A stretch of 64,000 nt of DNA from Herbaspirillum sp. AP02. Lineage in GTDB: Bacteria; Pseudomonadota; Gammaproteobacteria; Burkholderiales; Burkholderiaceae_D. The stretch is taken from NCBI RefSeq assembly GCF_015767275.1, contig NZ_JADWMY010000007.1:242046-306045 (forward strand), in the 5' to 3' direction. Below the pieces are notes generated by a model. It saw only the letters and a list, made by a program, of their open reading frames with translations, searched no databases and was not told the DNA's origin. This document shows positions 18,703 through 27,202 of the stretch, in pieces. The position numbers and the translations under genes were made by a program. Positions within the stretch are counted from its first letter, which is position 1. Each line of letters starts with the position of its first letter.

Positions 18703-20031
18703 TCAATAGAAATAGAACGACGAGTCGTCCATGATATCGGAGTAGTGACGCAGCCCCACCTTGTAGTCCGGATGGATGTGCTTGACCTCGTCAAGCAGCT
18801 TCCAGAGATCCGATGCCCGGTGATAGGCGCACACGCAGAGCTTGGGCCGCTGCACCCGGATGGTGCCGGCCGCGCCCTTGAGCGCTTCTTCCTCGGCACC
18901 TTCGATATCGAGCTTGAACAGCGTCACCGGGCCGGTGATGATGTCATCCAGGCGTATGGTCTGGATATAGGAGACGATGTCATTGGGGATGGGACTGTCG
19001 ATCTCCTGCAGCAGGTCGAACGACATCGCGGGACGATAGGTGAATTTCTGGTACGACGACGACAGACCGAGATTGTAGAAGAACACCTCGGGCCGGTCGG
19101 CATGTCGTTTCAGGCCATCGTAATACGCCGGCAACTCCGGTTCGAACAGGTAGGCATGGGTCGCCTTGCCGAGGCGCTGTTCCATGCGCTCCAGGCTGTC
19201 ACCGTTGAAGGCGCCAGCATCGACGTAATAGGCCATGTCGGCAGGCCGGATAAAATCCGCATCCAGGTATTCATCCGCGAAGGGGGACTTGATGCTGTCG
19301 GCCACCTGGGTGTCCAACGTACGACGCATCCGGATCAGGCCGTCGAAGATCTGACGTGAACGTTCATCGTCCAGTGCCAGGAAAGCCGAGATGAAGCGCA
19401 TGGCATCGGTGTCGAGTGCGTCGACGAAGGAGCGGAAATCGCTCTCGGCATTATGTGAAGTACGCAGTGCAAACATCAGTTCGTGCATGTTCTTCACATG
19501 CTTCCAGCCCAGCCCGTGCAATTGCGCCATGATGACATTGCTGTAGCGACCGCTGGCCACGACCACGGTTTCGTTCTCGCCATCGATCTGATCGGGACCG
19601 CCGATAAGGATACCGTCGATGCGCTTGCCGTGCTTGTCCCGACTGTTGTCGATGAAGCCCTTGACCACGATACCGCGCTCGGCGCAGAAGCGCGCAACCT
19701 TCGCGCCCAGTTTGTGCGCACCGAAGATGTACAAACCCCGATCCGCGCTGAACACCCCTGCCAGCGCGGCCTCCAGCGTGGCGCAGGCGGCCGGGCGATT
19801 GGCATCGGCCAGGGCCAGCACTTCGGGATAGCGATGCAACTGCCGGAGCAGCTCGAACTTCTCCCGCTGGGCCAGCACCACATGCTCACCGCACTCCGAC
19901 AGGCGTTGCTCGCCGAGGCGGAACGGCAGCACCACCGCGCCGCCATCGGGCCGGGCAATGCTCAGGAAGTAATCCGTATCGGCCTGCAGATCGGCGGCAT
20001 GCATGCCGGCCGCGTCAATTCCCTTGAACAT
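18703..20031 (-). CDS. FkbM-family methyltransferase with N-terminal extension
   Basis: A 442-aa protein whose C-terminal half (about residues 230-430) is an FkbM-type SAM methyltransferase: AYYVDAGAFNGDS motif, FEPELPAYY, and TLFKLDIEGAEEEALKGA. FkbM enzymes O-methylate sugars or polyketides. The first 200 residues include a Rossmann-like stretch (YIFGAHKLGAKVARFCAERG, then GFIDNSRDKHG) of the kind fused to methyltransferases in surface-glycan loci. It sits mid-cluster and points to O-methylation of a glycan residue. Confidence 0.8.
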   Translation of the reverse strand: MFKGIDAAGMHAADLQADTDYFLSIARPDGGAVVLPFRLGEQRLSECGEHVVLAQREKFELLRQLHRYPEVLALADANRPAACATLEAALAGVFSADRGLYIFGAHKLGAKVARFCAERGIVVKGFIDNSRDKHGKRIDGILIGGPDQIDGENETVVVASGRYSNVIMAQLHGLGWKHVKNMHELMFALRTSHNAESDFRSFVDALDTDAMRFISAFLALDDERSRQIFDGLIRMRRTLDTQVADSIKSPFADEYLDADFIRPADMAYYVDAGAFNGDSLERMEQRLGKATHAYLFEPELPAYYDGLKRHADRPEVFFYNLGLSSSYQKFTYRPAMSFDLLQEIDSPIPNDIVSYIQTIRLDDIITGPVTLFKLDIEGAEEEALKGAAGTIRVQRPKLCVCAYHRASDLWKLLDEVKHIHPDYKVGLRHYSDIMDDSSFYFY

Positions 20032-20087
20032 TCTTTCCTCGCGATGAAATGGAGGGCGCCCGGTGACGACGCCGCAATGCCTGATGC

Positions 20088-20756
20088 CTAGGCCGACGGC
20101 ACGTTGAAATAGCGCTCGGCCAGGCTCTCGCGCCCACGTGGACGGATCACCAGCCCCGTCGGCCCGTTGTAGACCACGCTGTCCGCCGGGATCGCACGAT
20201 CAAACACCAGCGTATTGGCCCCGATGGAAGAACGCGCTCCAATGGGCTTGTTGCCGATGATCTGCGCACCGGCGGTCAACGCCACGCATTCGCCGATCTT
20301 CAACTCCGGATCAGTGTTGACGGTGACGTTCTGCAGTATCACCAGGAAATTGGAATATTGCGCATGGCCGAGCACGCTGCCCACCGGATGGTTGAGGAAG
20401 AAGATCTCGGGCAGCGCCAGCTTGTAGGAGCAGAACACGCCGTTGAGCGCCTGGTTCAGCAGCATCAGCTTGTCGCACAATGGCTGGTTCTGCGAGCGCT
20501 TCCAGAGGCTGTTGCCCATGAAGTACAGCAGATGGCAATACTGCCCTGAATGCAGATGCGACAACTGCACCTTGCCATCGACCACGAAGCCCCGGATCGA
20601 GACGAACTTCAGGCAATACTCCAGTCGCTGCAGGGCCTCATCGAAGGCAGCGTCGACATCCGCACCGGCAAACGCGTAACGGTCAGGGAAAAAACGGTCG
20701 AGCTGCTGGCCCATGTAGGCCTTGAACTCCTCTACCGGCATGGACAGGTCCATCAT
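20088..20756 (-). CDS. Hexapeptide-repeat acetyltransferase (serine acetyltransferase-like)
   Basis: A 222-aa protein with an N-terminal helical domain and a C-terminal left-handed beta-helix (VTVNTDPELKIGECVALTAGAQIIGNKPIGARSSIGAN, isoleucine/valine every sixth residue). This resembles CysE-type acetyltransferases. In this cluster it more likely O- or N-acetylates a sugar precursor than serine. It overlaps the downstream end of the hddC-like gene by four bases, so the two are coupled. Confidence 0.75.
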   Translation of the reverse strand: MMDLSMPVEEFKAYMGQQLDRFFPDRYAFAGADVDAAFDEALQRLEYCLKFVSIRGFVVDGKVQLSHLHSGQYCHLLYFMGNSLWKRSQNQPLCDKLMLLNQALNGVFCSYKLALPEIFFLNHPVGSVLGHAQYSNFLVILQNVTVNTDPELKIGECVALTAGAQIIGNKPIGARSSIGANTLVFDRAIPADSVVYNGPTGLVIRPRGRESLAERYFNVPSA

Positions 20757-21475
20757 CGCGCAAGCCCGTCAGCGTCAACACCGGGCCGCTGCAGCGGCAG
20801 TTCGTATTGGGCGCGCGCGAGATCTTCCGGCACCCCCATGTCGATGAAATAGGCGTTGGTCTGCATGCCGTAGATGGCTGCCGTATTCAACTTGCCAGTC
20901 AGCACATCAAGCTCGAAACTGAAGGCGGCATTGCTGCTAGCGGTGAATACCCGCGCATGGACGTAATAGACGCCGGAGTTGATCAGGCCCGCCTGACCCA
21001 CGCCCTTTTCGCGAAAACCCAGCACACGTGCAGACTGGTCAATCTCGACGCGCCCGAAGCGGGAGGTGTCGGCCATGTACTTGAGCGCCATGGCAACGTC
21101 GGCCTCCTTGTCACGGGCAAAAGCGACCAATGCACTGGCATCCAGGTCGAGCAGGGTGTCGCCGTTGACGACGATGGTTTCGTCAATGTCGTGCGAGCGC
21201 ATGGCGTGACAGATCGCGCCACCGGTTCCCAGTGGCTGCGGCTCCACCGAATAGGCCACGGGAACACCGCGCCATTGGCTGCCGTACAGCGCCCTGATCT
21301 TTTCCCACTGGAAGCTGACAGCCAGCACCAGTTCGCTGGCACCACCCTCCACCAGCCGGTCCAGCACATAGGACAGGAAGGGACGACCGGCCACCGGGAT
21401 CATGGGCTTGGGCGTCTCCCGGGTCAGCTCGCCCAGGCGGGTTCCCAGTCCACCGCACAGGACGATGGCCTTCAT
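20753..21475 (-). CDS. hddC: Sugar-1-phosphate nucleotidyltransferase (HddC-like)
   Basis: A 240-aa nucleotidyltransferase with the signature GGLGTRLGELTRETPKPM, GTGGAI for substrate binding, and VVNGDTLLDLD with the metal-binding Asp. It most resembles HddC, which makes GDP-D-glycero-D-manno-heptose from heptose 1-phosphate and GTP. A GmhA-like isomerase immediately upstream and an HddA-like kinase in the same cluster support this. Start at 21475 (ATGA overlap with the gmhA stop). Nucleotide specificity (GTP or CTP) is inferred only. Confidence 0.78.
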   Translation of the reverse strand: MKAIVLCGGLGTRLGELTRETPKPMIPVAGRPFLSYVLDRLVEGGASELVLAVSFQWEKIRALYGSQWRGVPVAYSVEPQPLGTGGAICHAMRSHDIDETIVVNGDTLLDLDASALVAFARDKEADVAMALKYMADTSRFGRVEIDQSARVLGFREKGVGQAGLINSGVYYVHARVFTASSNAAFSFELDVLTGKLNTAAIYGMQTNAYFIDMGVPEDLARAQYELPLQRPGVDADGLAR

Positions 21476-22071
21476 GCCGGCTCCGGCCGGAAGATCCGTT
21501 GTTCGATGTGGGCGCACAGGGCGTGTTCGATAACCAGATGACATTCCTGGATGCGCGGCGTGGAAGCCGACGGCACGCACAGGCAGTGATCAGACAGGGC
21601 CTTGAGCTTGCCGCCCGCTTGCCCGGTGAGGCCGACGACCGTGATGTCCTTCTGGCGGCAGGCTTCGATGGCGTGCAGGATGTTTTCCGAATTGCCACTG
21701 GTGGAAATGGCGATGAACAGGTCTCCGGCGCAGCCATTGGCCAGCACCTGACGGGCGAACACCTCCTTGTAGCCATAGTCGTTGCCGATGGCCGTGAGGA
21801 TGGAGGAATCGGTGGTCAGCGCAATGGCCGACAGGGGCGGCCGATCGAAATAGAAGCGACTGACCAGCTCACCGGCAAAATGCTGGGCATCGGCGGCGCT
21901 GCCGCCATTGCCGGCGATCAGTATCTTGTTGCCGCGTTGATAGGTCTGCACGCACAGCTCGCCGATGGCCTGCAGCTCGGCATTGAGGGCGGCGTCTCCC
22001 AGGAAAGCCTGGAACACCTGCAGCGATTCCTGCATGTGCAGGGACAGTCCATGGAATGAGTTACCAGACAC
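21472..22071 (-). CDS. gmhA: Phosphoheptose isomerase (SIS domain)
   Basis: A 199-aa SIS-domain protein of the GmhA family that converts sedoheptulose 7-phosphate to D-glycero-D-manno-heptose 7-phosphate. Typical segments are AGNGGSAADAQHFAGELV, ALTTDSSILTAIGNDYG, STSGNSENIL and ECHLVIEHALC (catalytic Glu and His). I chose the GTG at 22071, which has GGAGGT five bases upstream and gives the family's N-terminal helix. ATG choices at 22083 or 22035 have no such site. It overlaps the preceding SDR by 11 bases and hddC by four. Confidence 0.87.
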   Translation of the reverse strand: MSGNSFHGLSLHMQESLQVFQAFLGDAALNAELQAIGELCVQTYQRGNKILIAGNGGSAADAQHFAGELVSRFYFDRPPLSAIALTTDSSILTAIGNDYGYKEVFARQVLANGCAGDLFIAISTSGNSENILHAIEACRQKDITVVGLTGQAGGKLKALSDHCLCVPSASTPRIQECHLVIEHALCAHIEQRIFRPEPA

Positions 22072-22900
22072 TTCTACCTCCATCGACGACCAGATTGGTT
22101 CCATTGAGATAGCTCGAGGCATCCGAGCAGAGGAAGGCAATCGCGCCGCGATATTCATCCGGACGCGCCATGCGGCCCATGGGAATGAGCTTGACCAGCT
22201 TGCTGACGAACACGTCGTTCTGCCCGGCATACACGCCGCCCGGCGAAAGCGAATTGCAGCGTACGCCCTGCTCGCACCAGTAGGTGGCCAGGTACTTGGT
22301 CAGCCCGATCAGGCCGTGCTTGACCACCGAGTAGGTCACCGGCTTGACCGGCTGCAGATGGGGCTCGCGCCCCTCGACCTGGTACAGCCGCTGATCCGGT
22401 GCGATGACCCCGAGGTCGGAGGCGATATTGACGATCACGCCACCACCGGCCTGCGCCATGTGCGCACCGAATACCTTGGAACAATTGAACGCACCGCCCA
22501 GACCGACATCGATATCGAGCTGCCATTGATCGGAAGGGAAATTTTCCAGGCGCGAGAAATTCATCCCGTCCGCATCTTCCACCTTGGGATTGCGGGCGGC
22601 ATTATTGATCAGGATGGCAATTGCGCCGTGCTGCTTGAGAATGGTGTCACGCGCCGCCTGCACCTGTTCCAGCCGGGTGATGTCGGTCTGCAGGACCAGC
22701 ACGTCGATGGCGAACTCGTCACGCAGCGCGCTTGCGTTTCTTTGCAGGCCGGCAGGGTCGATGTCGAGCAAGACCGGCTGCCCGCCCAGGCTGGCAATGG
22801 TGGCTGCGTGCTGATAGCCCAACATGCCACCGCCACCGGTGATGATGGCGACTTTGCCTTGCAGGTCGAACAGGTCTTTGCTGGAAACGGAATTGGACAT
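22061..22900 (-). CDS. SDR oxidoreductase with insertion (PtmA-like)
   Basis: A 279-aa short-chain dehydrogenase with TGGGGMLGYQHA as nucleotide loop, NNAARNP and a catalytic pair in YSVVK. Between the active-site serine region (ASDLGVIAPDQ) and that tyrosine is an insertion of about 20 residues. The same layout is familiar from PtmA-type dehydrogenases of flagellin and nonulosonate sugar loci. The cluster also contains a NeuB domain, so a nonulosonate-related or amino-sugar precursor is possible. The ATG at 22900 was chosen because the longer frame to 23020 runs into the upstream SDR gene. Confidence 0.8.
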   Translation of the reverse strand: MSNSVSSKDLFDLQGKVAIITGGGGMLGYQHAATIASLGGQPVLLDIDPAGLQRNASALRDEFAIDVLVLQTDITRLEQVQAARDTILKQHGAIAILINNAARNPKVEDADGMNFSRLENFPSDQWQLDIDVGLGGAFNCSKVFGAHMAQAGGGVIVNIASDLGVIAPDQRLYQVEGREPHLQPVKPVTYSVVKHGLIGLTKYLATYWCEQGVRCNSLSPGGVYAGQNDVFVSKLVKLIPMGRMARPDEYRGAIAFLCSDASSYLNGTNLVVDGGRSVW

Positions 22901-22979
22901 AGCCTTGATCTTTGCCACAGAGAAAATGAAAGGACGCTCGCCATCAGGCATGCCCGCTGGCCGGCGCCGGAACGGCTGC

Positions 22980-23726
22980 TCAACTGCGCAGCTGCCCTCC
23001 ATCGAGGACGAACACGGCACCGGTCGCGAAGCTGGTGCGCGCCGAGCACAGGAAGAGCACCATGTCGGCCACTTCCTCGGGGGTGCCGAAACGGGCCAGT
23101 GCGACGTCGCGCTCCAGCATCTCGGTCACCTTCTCGGGCGCGGCCTTGACCTTGCGCTCCCAACTGCCGCCCTCGAAGAGGATATTACCCGGTGCCACTG
23201 CATTGATGCGCACACCCTCCTTGGCCAGGTAACGCGCCGCGCTGCGCACGAAACTGTTGAGCGCAGCCTTGGAGGCCGAATAGGCGGTCGGCGCACCCAG
23301 CTCCGCACTGCCGCAGATCGACGAGACGCACACGATGGCCGCACCTTTCTTCAGGAAGCGACGCGCGGCGTGGACCGTGTTGGTCGTGGCCAGCAGATTG
23401 AGCTGCAAGACCCGCAACCACTCTTCTTCCGATTCGGTACCGGGTGGCACCGAGGTGCCGCTGCCGACGTTGCACACCAGCAGATCCAGCTGACCATGAA
23501 CGGCAACGGCGCGCTCCACCACCGAGGCGGCGCCGGCTGCAGTGGTGACGTCACCGGCCACGCCGATGCCACCGATCGCATGCGCGGCGGCCTCCAGCCT
23601 GGAGGGGTCGCGGCCGTTGAGCAGCACCTGGCAAGCTTCACCGGCCAGGGCGGCGGCGATCTGCCGGCCGATGCCCTGCGAAGAGCCGGTGACCAGGGCC
23701 ACCTTGCCGCGCAGCTCAAGTTCCAT
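22980..23726 (-). CDS. SDR-family oxidoreductase
   Basis: A 248-aa classical SDR: cofactor loop TGSSQGIGRQIA, NVGSG, serine in VSSICG and YSASK. It is the second of three SDRs in this cluster and overlaps the preceding TIM-barrel gene by 11 bases. Substrate unknown. The N-terminal LRGKVALVTG is typical of 3-ketoacyl reductase-like SDRs that have been recruited to sugar loci. Confidence 0.85.
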   Translation of the reverse strand: MELELRGKVALVTGSSQGIGRQIAAALAGEACQVLLNGRDPSRLEAAAHAIGGIGVAGDVTTAAGAASVVERAVAVHGQLDLLVCNVGSGTSVPPGTESEEEWLRVLQLNLLATTNTVHAARRFLKKGAAIVCVSSICGSAELGAPTAYSASKAALNSFVRSAARYLAKEGVRINAVAPGNILFEGGSWERKVKAAPEKVTEMLERDVALARFGTPEEVADMVLFLCSARTSFATGAVFVLDGGQLRS

Positions 23727-24555
23727 AGTGGCGGCTCAACAGCCCGGTCACCATCTTTACATACCGCGCCAGGGCACCGGCATGGTCGCCGTCGTCGGCG
23801 CGGGCGGTCTGCAGGATGAAGCTTCCGGCGTAGTGTCGGCGCGCCAGGCCGGCCATCACCTTCTCGAAGTCGGCGTCGCCGGTCCCCAAGGGGACGGTGG
23901 TGCCGCCCAGTTTGCGATCCTTGACGTGGACATTGACGATGCGCTCGCCATAGGCGGCAAATTCTTCATCGGGATCGAAGCCCAGGCTGGCGCTGTTGCC
24001 GATATCGTAGTTGACGTTGAAGACGTCAGCCGGCAACAGGGCCATGAAGGCCCGATAGTCATCCGGACCGTAGTCAGTCTCGAAGATCACCTGCACCCCG
24101 GTGGCACGCAGCACCTCCGCCCGTTCCAGCAGATGGCGTACCAGCACATCACGTTGTTCCGCTGTCTCCAGGCGGCCGTTGTCCACCAGCGGCACCACCA
24201 CGAAGCGCACCTCCAGGCGCGCAGCCGCAGCCAGCACCAGATCAAACTTGCGCAGCAGTTCACTGCGTTGCTGGCCCTCGTATTTCCAGAACGGCATCTG
24301 CATGAAGCAGTCGCCAGTCAACGAGTGGACGGCCACGCCATGGCTTGCCCTCAATGCCCGTATTTCGGCCTGACCTTGTTCAGTGATGAAGGGGTTCTGC
24401 TCCAGACGCTCGTCGTCCAGGGTCCATTCCATTGCCGTCAGGCCCAGCGCCTGGGCACGCGGAAACTCGAGTTGCCAGGTATCCCAGGGAAAGGCCTGGA
24501 TCTTGCCGTCGATGCGATCGACCAGGCGTCCCTGCATGAATCCTATGTTGTTCAT
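23716..24555 (-). CDS. Sugar phosphate isomerase/epimerase (AP endonuclease 2-like TIM barrel)
   Basis: A 279-aa TIM-barrel protein of the xylose isomerase-like family. It begins NNIGFMQGRLVDR and has metal-ligand segments around FETDYG, NVNYDIGNSAS and NVHVKDRKLGG (Glu, Asp, His). It should isomerise or epimerise a sugar or sugar acid. Start at 24555 shares one base with the upstream SDR stop (TGATG). A similar barrel is fused to NeuB at 27203-29104, so the cluster has two members of the same fold. Confidence 0.83.
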   Translation of the reverse strand: MNNIGFMQGRLVDRIDGKIQAFPWDTWQLEFPRAQALGLTAMEWTLDDERLEQNPFITEQGQAEIRALRASHGVAVHSLTGDCFMQMPFWKYEGQQRSELLRKFDLVLAAAARLEVRFVVVPLVDNGRLETAEQRDVLVRHLLERAEVLRATGVQVIFETDYGPDDYRAFMALLPADVFNVNYDIGNSASLGFDPDEEFAAYGERIVNVHVKDRKLGGTTVPLGTGDADFEKVMAGLARRHYAGSFILQTARADDGDHAGALARYVKMVTGLLSRHYGT

Positions 24556-25301
24556 CACAATCCTTTTGCGGTCCATCCGCCATCGACGATCAGGTCGGTG
24601 CCGGTGACATATTTGCTGGCTGGCGAGGCCAGGAAGATGGCGGCGCCCACCAGGTCCTCGGGCTGTCCCCACCGTCCCAGCATGGTATGGCCGGCGCGCT
24701 GTTCATGCAGCACCGGGTCGGCATGGCTGGCGGCGGTCATGGCGGTCTGGACATAGCCTGGCACCAGGCAGTTGACGCGCACCTGGCTCGGTCCCAGATC
24801 CAGCGCCAGCGCCTTGCTCATCATGCGCAGACCACCCTTGGCGGCGACGTAGGCGGGATTATTGGGAAAGGCCATGAGCGAGCCGATGCTGGTGACCGTG
24901 ATGATCGAACCCTGCCCGCGTGCGGCCATGCGGCGTCCGGCGTTGGCGCAGCAGTCATAGGCGCTGCTGAGGTTGCTGGCAAGGGTGGCGTTGAAGGTCT
25001 CGCTCGATTGCATGCCGCCCTGGGAAGGCAGGGTAATCCCGGCCACGTGCAGGTAGACGTCGATGGCACCAAACTCGGCCTCGACATCATCGAACAGTCC
25101 AGCCACGGCGGCCGGAGCGCATACGTCGCAGCGACGGTAGTCGAAGCGCGCATCGGCAGCGGCATCCGAACGCCCGAAGCCCACCACCCTGGCGCCGGCA
25201 TCGGCCAGGCCATTGGCGATTGCATGACCGATACCGCGCGAGGCACCGGCCACCACGGCGACCTTGCCCTGCAGGGAAAAGAGAGAAAGGATGTCGCTCA
25301 T
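24555..25301 (-). CDS. SDR-family oxidoreductase
   Basis: A 248-aa classical SDR with GASRGIGHAIA, HVAGIT, TSIGSLM and YVAAKGG (YxxxK), ending in the common TGTDLIVDGG block. It starts seven bases after the ThDP-enzyme stop and is coupled to the isomerase that follows. Its position directly after the ThDP enzyme makes it a candidate for reducing the ketone introduced by that enzyme, by analogy with the YerE/YerF pair. That is inference. Confidence 0.85.
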   Translation of the reverse strand: MSDILSLFSLQGKVAVVAGASRGIGHAIANGLADAGARVVGFGRSDAAADARFDYRRCDVCAPAAVAGLFDDVEAEFGAIDVYLHVAGITLPSQGGMQSSETFNATLASNLSSAYDCCANAGRRMAARGQGSIITVTSIGSLMAFPNNPAYVAAKGGLRMMSKALALDLGPSQVRVNCLVPGYVQTAMTAASHADPVLHEQRAGHTMLGRWGQPEDLVGAAIFLASPASKYVTGTDLIVDGGWTAKGL

Positions 25302-25308
25302 CGCGAAC

Positions 25309-27102
25309 TCATTCGCCGATCAGCGGGATGAGCATGTTGCTGCGCAGCTCTTCACGGTCGAGGAAGGGGAACAGGTCTTCCAGCGGCGACGATTCCATCT
25401 TGCCGTTGGCGCCCTGGCGGGTGGCAATACGCGGGATACGCGGCTCTTCCGGCAGCACCATGACCTCGCACAGCAGCGGACCGTCGCCGGCCAATGCCTG
25501 CTTGAGCTGCTCGGACAAGCGCGCGCCCGATTCGATGCGGATGAATGGCACGCCATAGGCGCGGGCCAGGGTTTCCAGGTCGGGCAGCGCCATTCCGCTG
25601 CTGGCATCGGCTCCGACCAGGCGCTTGAAGTAGTTGGTCTGCGAGGTGCGGATCGAAGCGTAACCGGCGTTGTTGATGACGAAGCATTTCACCGGCAATT
25701 GCAGGCTGGCCATGGTTGCCAGTTCCTGCACGTTCAGTTGCAGACCGCCGTCACCCTCCACGCAGATGGTGCGCTGGCGACCCGCCGCCAGGCAGGCGCC
25801 GACGGCCGCCGGCACGCCGAAGCCCATGGCGCCGGTGCCACGATTGTGGAAGCAGCGCTGGCCTGGTTTCAGGCGCAATGCCAACAGGAACAGTTCCACC
25901 GAGAAGCCGGCACTGCCGGTGGCGATGACGTCACCCTCGGCCATCTCGGAGGAGAGTGCATCGGTGAAGTGATACAGGCTGAGCGGTCCTTCGGTGGTGA
26001 TCTGCTCGGGCTGCAGCAGGGGATACTTCTGCTTCCAGCCGGCAATGCGCTCCAGCCATGGTGCGTAGGACGGCAGGGTCGGCTGGCGATCGAGCGCCGC
26101 GTGCAAGGCCACCAGATAATCCTTGGCATCGGCCACCACAGGCAGGGCGATTTCCATCTTCATCTTGCGAATCTCGGCGACGTCGATATCGACCATGATC
26201 TTCACGGCACCGCGGGCAAAGCGGTCATGCGCGTAGGCCGTCATCGCCATGTCCAGACGGGCGCCCACTACCAGGATCAGGTCGGCGTTCTGCAACGCGA
26301 AGTTGGCCCAGCGCGGCGCGATCGAACCGGGACGACCGGCGTACAGGGGATGGTCTTCCTCGATGATGTCCATGCCCAACCAGGTGGTCAGCACCGGCAC
26401 GCCGGCGCGGTCGAGAAAATCGCGCAGTTCCGGTACGGCGCCAGCAATGCGCACGCCGCTGCCGGAGATGACCACCGGACGTTGTGCCTTGCGCAACAAT
26501 GCGAGGGTTGCCTCGGCCTCGCTGCGCAGGTCTGCGCGCGGCGCCTCCACCGCTGCCGGCGCCCGGCGCAGGGTCGCCGGATCGACTTCCATGGCCTGCA
26601 CATCCAGCGGCACATCCAGCCAGACCGGGCCACGACGGCCACTCATGGCGGCCTGTACCAGTTCATCGAAGACCACGCCCACGTCTTCCGGACGCAACAG
26701 GGTCACGGCCTTCTTGGTGATGGAGGACACCATGGTGACGATATCGGCTTCCTGCACGCCCAGCATGCGCAGTTCGGTACCGGCCTTGAGGTCGGCGGTC
26801 TTGACCTGACCGGAGACGAAGAATACTGGCGTCGAATCCAGCCAGGCGCCGAGGGTGGCGGTGATGACATTGGTCGCACCCGGGCCGCTGGTCACCAGGC
26901 AGGCACTGGGGCCGGCCAGCAGCTTGCCGGCGGCTTCTGCGGCGATGCCGGCAGCCTGCTCGTGCAGGCAGAGCACCGGTTCCAGCTGCGGGTGAAGGCC
27001 CAGGGCGTCGTTGAGGTGCATGGCCCCGCCACCCGGCAGGAAGAACACCTGGCGGATACCCAGTTCGGCCAGGCGGGACATGATGTAATCGGCGACGCGC
27101 AT
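25309..27102 (-). CDS. Acetolactate-synthase-like ThDP enzyme (YerE-like candidate)
   Basis: A 597-aa thiamine-diphosphate enzyme with the three-domain layout of acetohydroxyacid synthase. The catalytic glutamate is in CLHEQAAG (residue 48), SGPGATN follows, and the ThDP/Mg motif GDGG...NN lies at about 447-475. A biosynthetic ilvB normally sits with ilvN, which is absent. Here the enzyme stands among nucleotide-sugar genes with RfbF and RfbH, and RfbG nearby. YerE of Yersinia, a related enzyme, transfers a two-carbon unit from pyruvate to C4 of CDP-4-keto-3,6-dideoxyglucose. Start at 27102 has GAAGGA. The 100-bp gap upstream may hold an internal promoter. Confidence 0.85.
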   Translation of the reverse strand: MRVADYIMSRLAELGIRQVFFLPGGGAMHLNDALGLHPQLEPVLCLHEQAAGIAAEAAGKLLAGPSACLVTSGPGATNVITATLGAWLDSTPVFFVSGQVKTADLKAGTELRMLGVQEADIVTMVSSITKKAVTLLRPEDVGVVFDELVQAAMSGRRGPVWLDVPLDVQAMEVDPATLRRAPAAVEAPRADLRSEAEATLALLRKAQRPVVISGSGVRIAGAVPELRDFLDRAGVPVLTTWLGMDIIEEDHPLYAGRPGSIAPRWANFALQNADLILVVGARLDMAMTAYAHDRFARGAVKIMVDIDVAEIRKMKMEIALPVVADAKDYLVALHAALDRQPTLPSYAPWLERIAGWKQKYPLLQPEQITTEGPLSLYHFTDALSSEMAEGDVIATGSAGFSVELFLLALRLKPGQRCFHNRGTGAMGFGVPAAVGACLAAGRQRTICVEGDGGLQLNVQELATMASLQLPVKCFVINNAGYASIRTSQTNYFKRLVGADASSGMALPDLETLARAYGVPFIRIESGARLSEQLKQALAGDGPLLCEVMVLPEEPRIPRIATRQGANGKMESSPLEDLFPFLDREELRSNMLIPLIGE

Positions 27103-27202
27103 TTCAATTCCTTCAATGGCTGGGAGCCGTTGGCAGGCTCATCCTTGCCACCGGTTCAAGAGTTGACTTCAGCGTCTTTTAACGGCACGAAGTCCATTTT
27201 GT

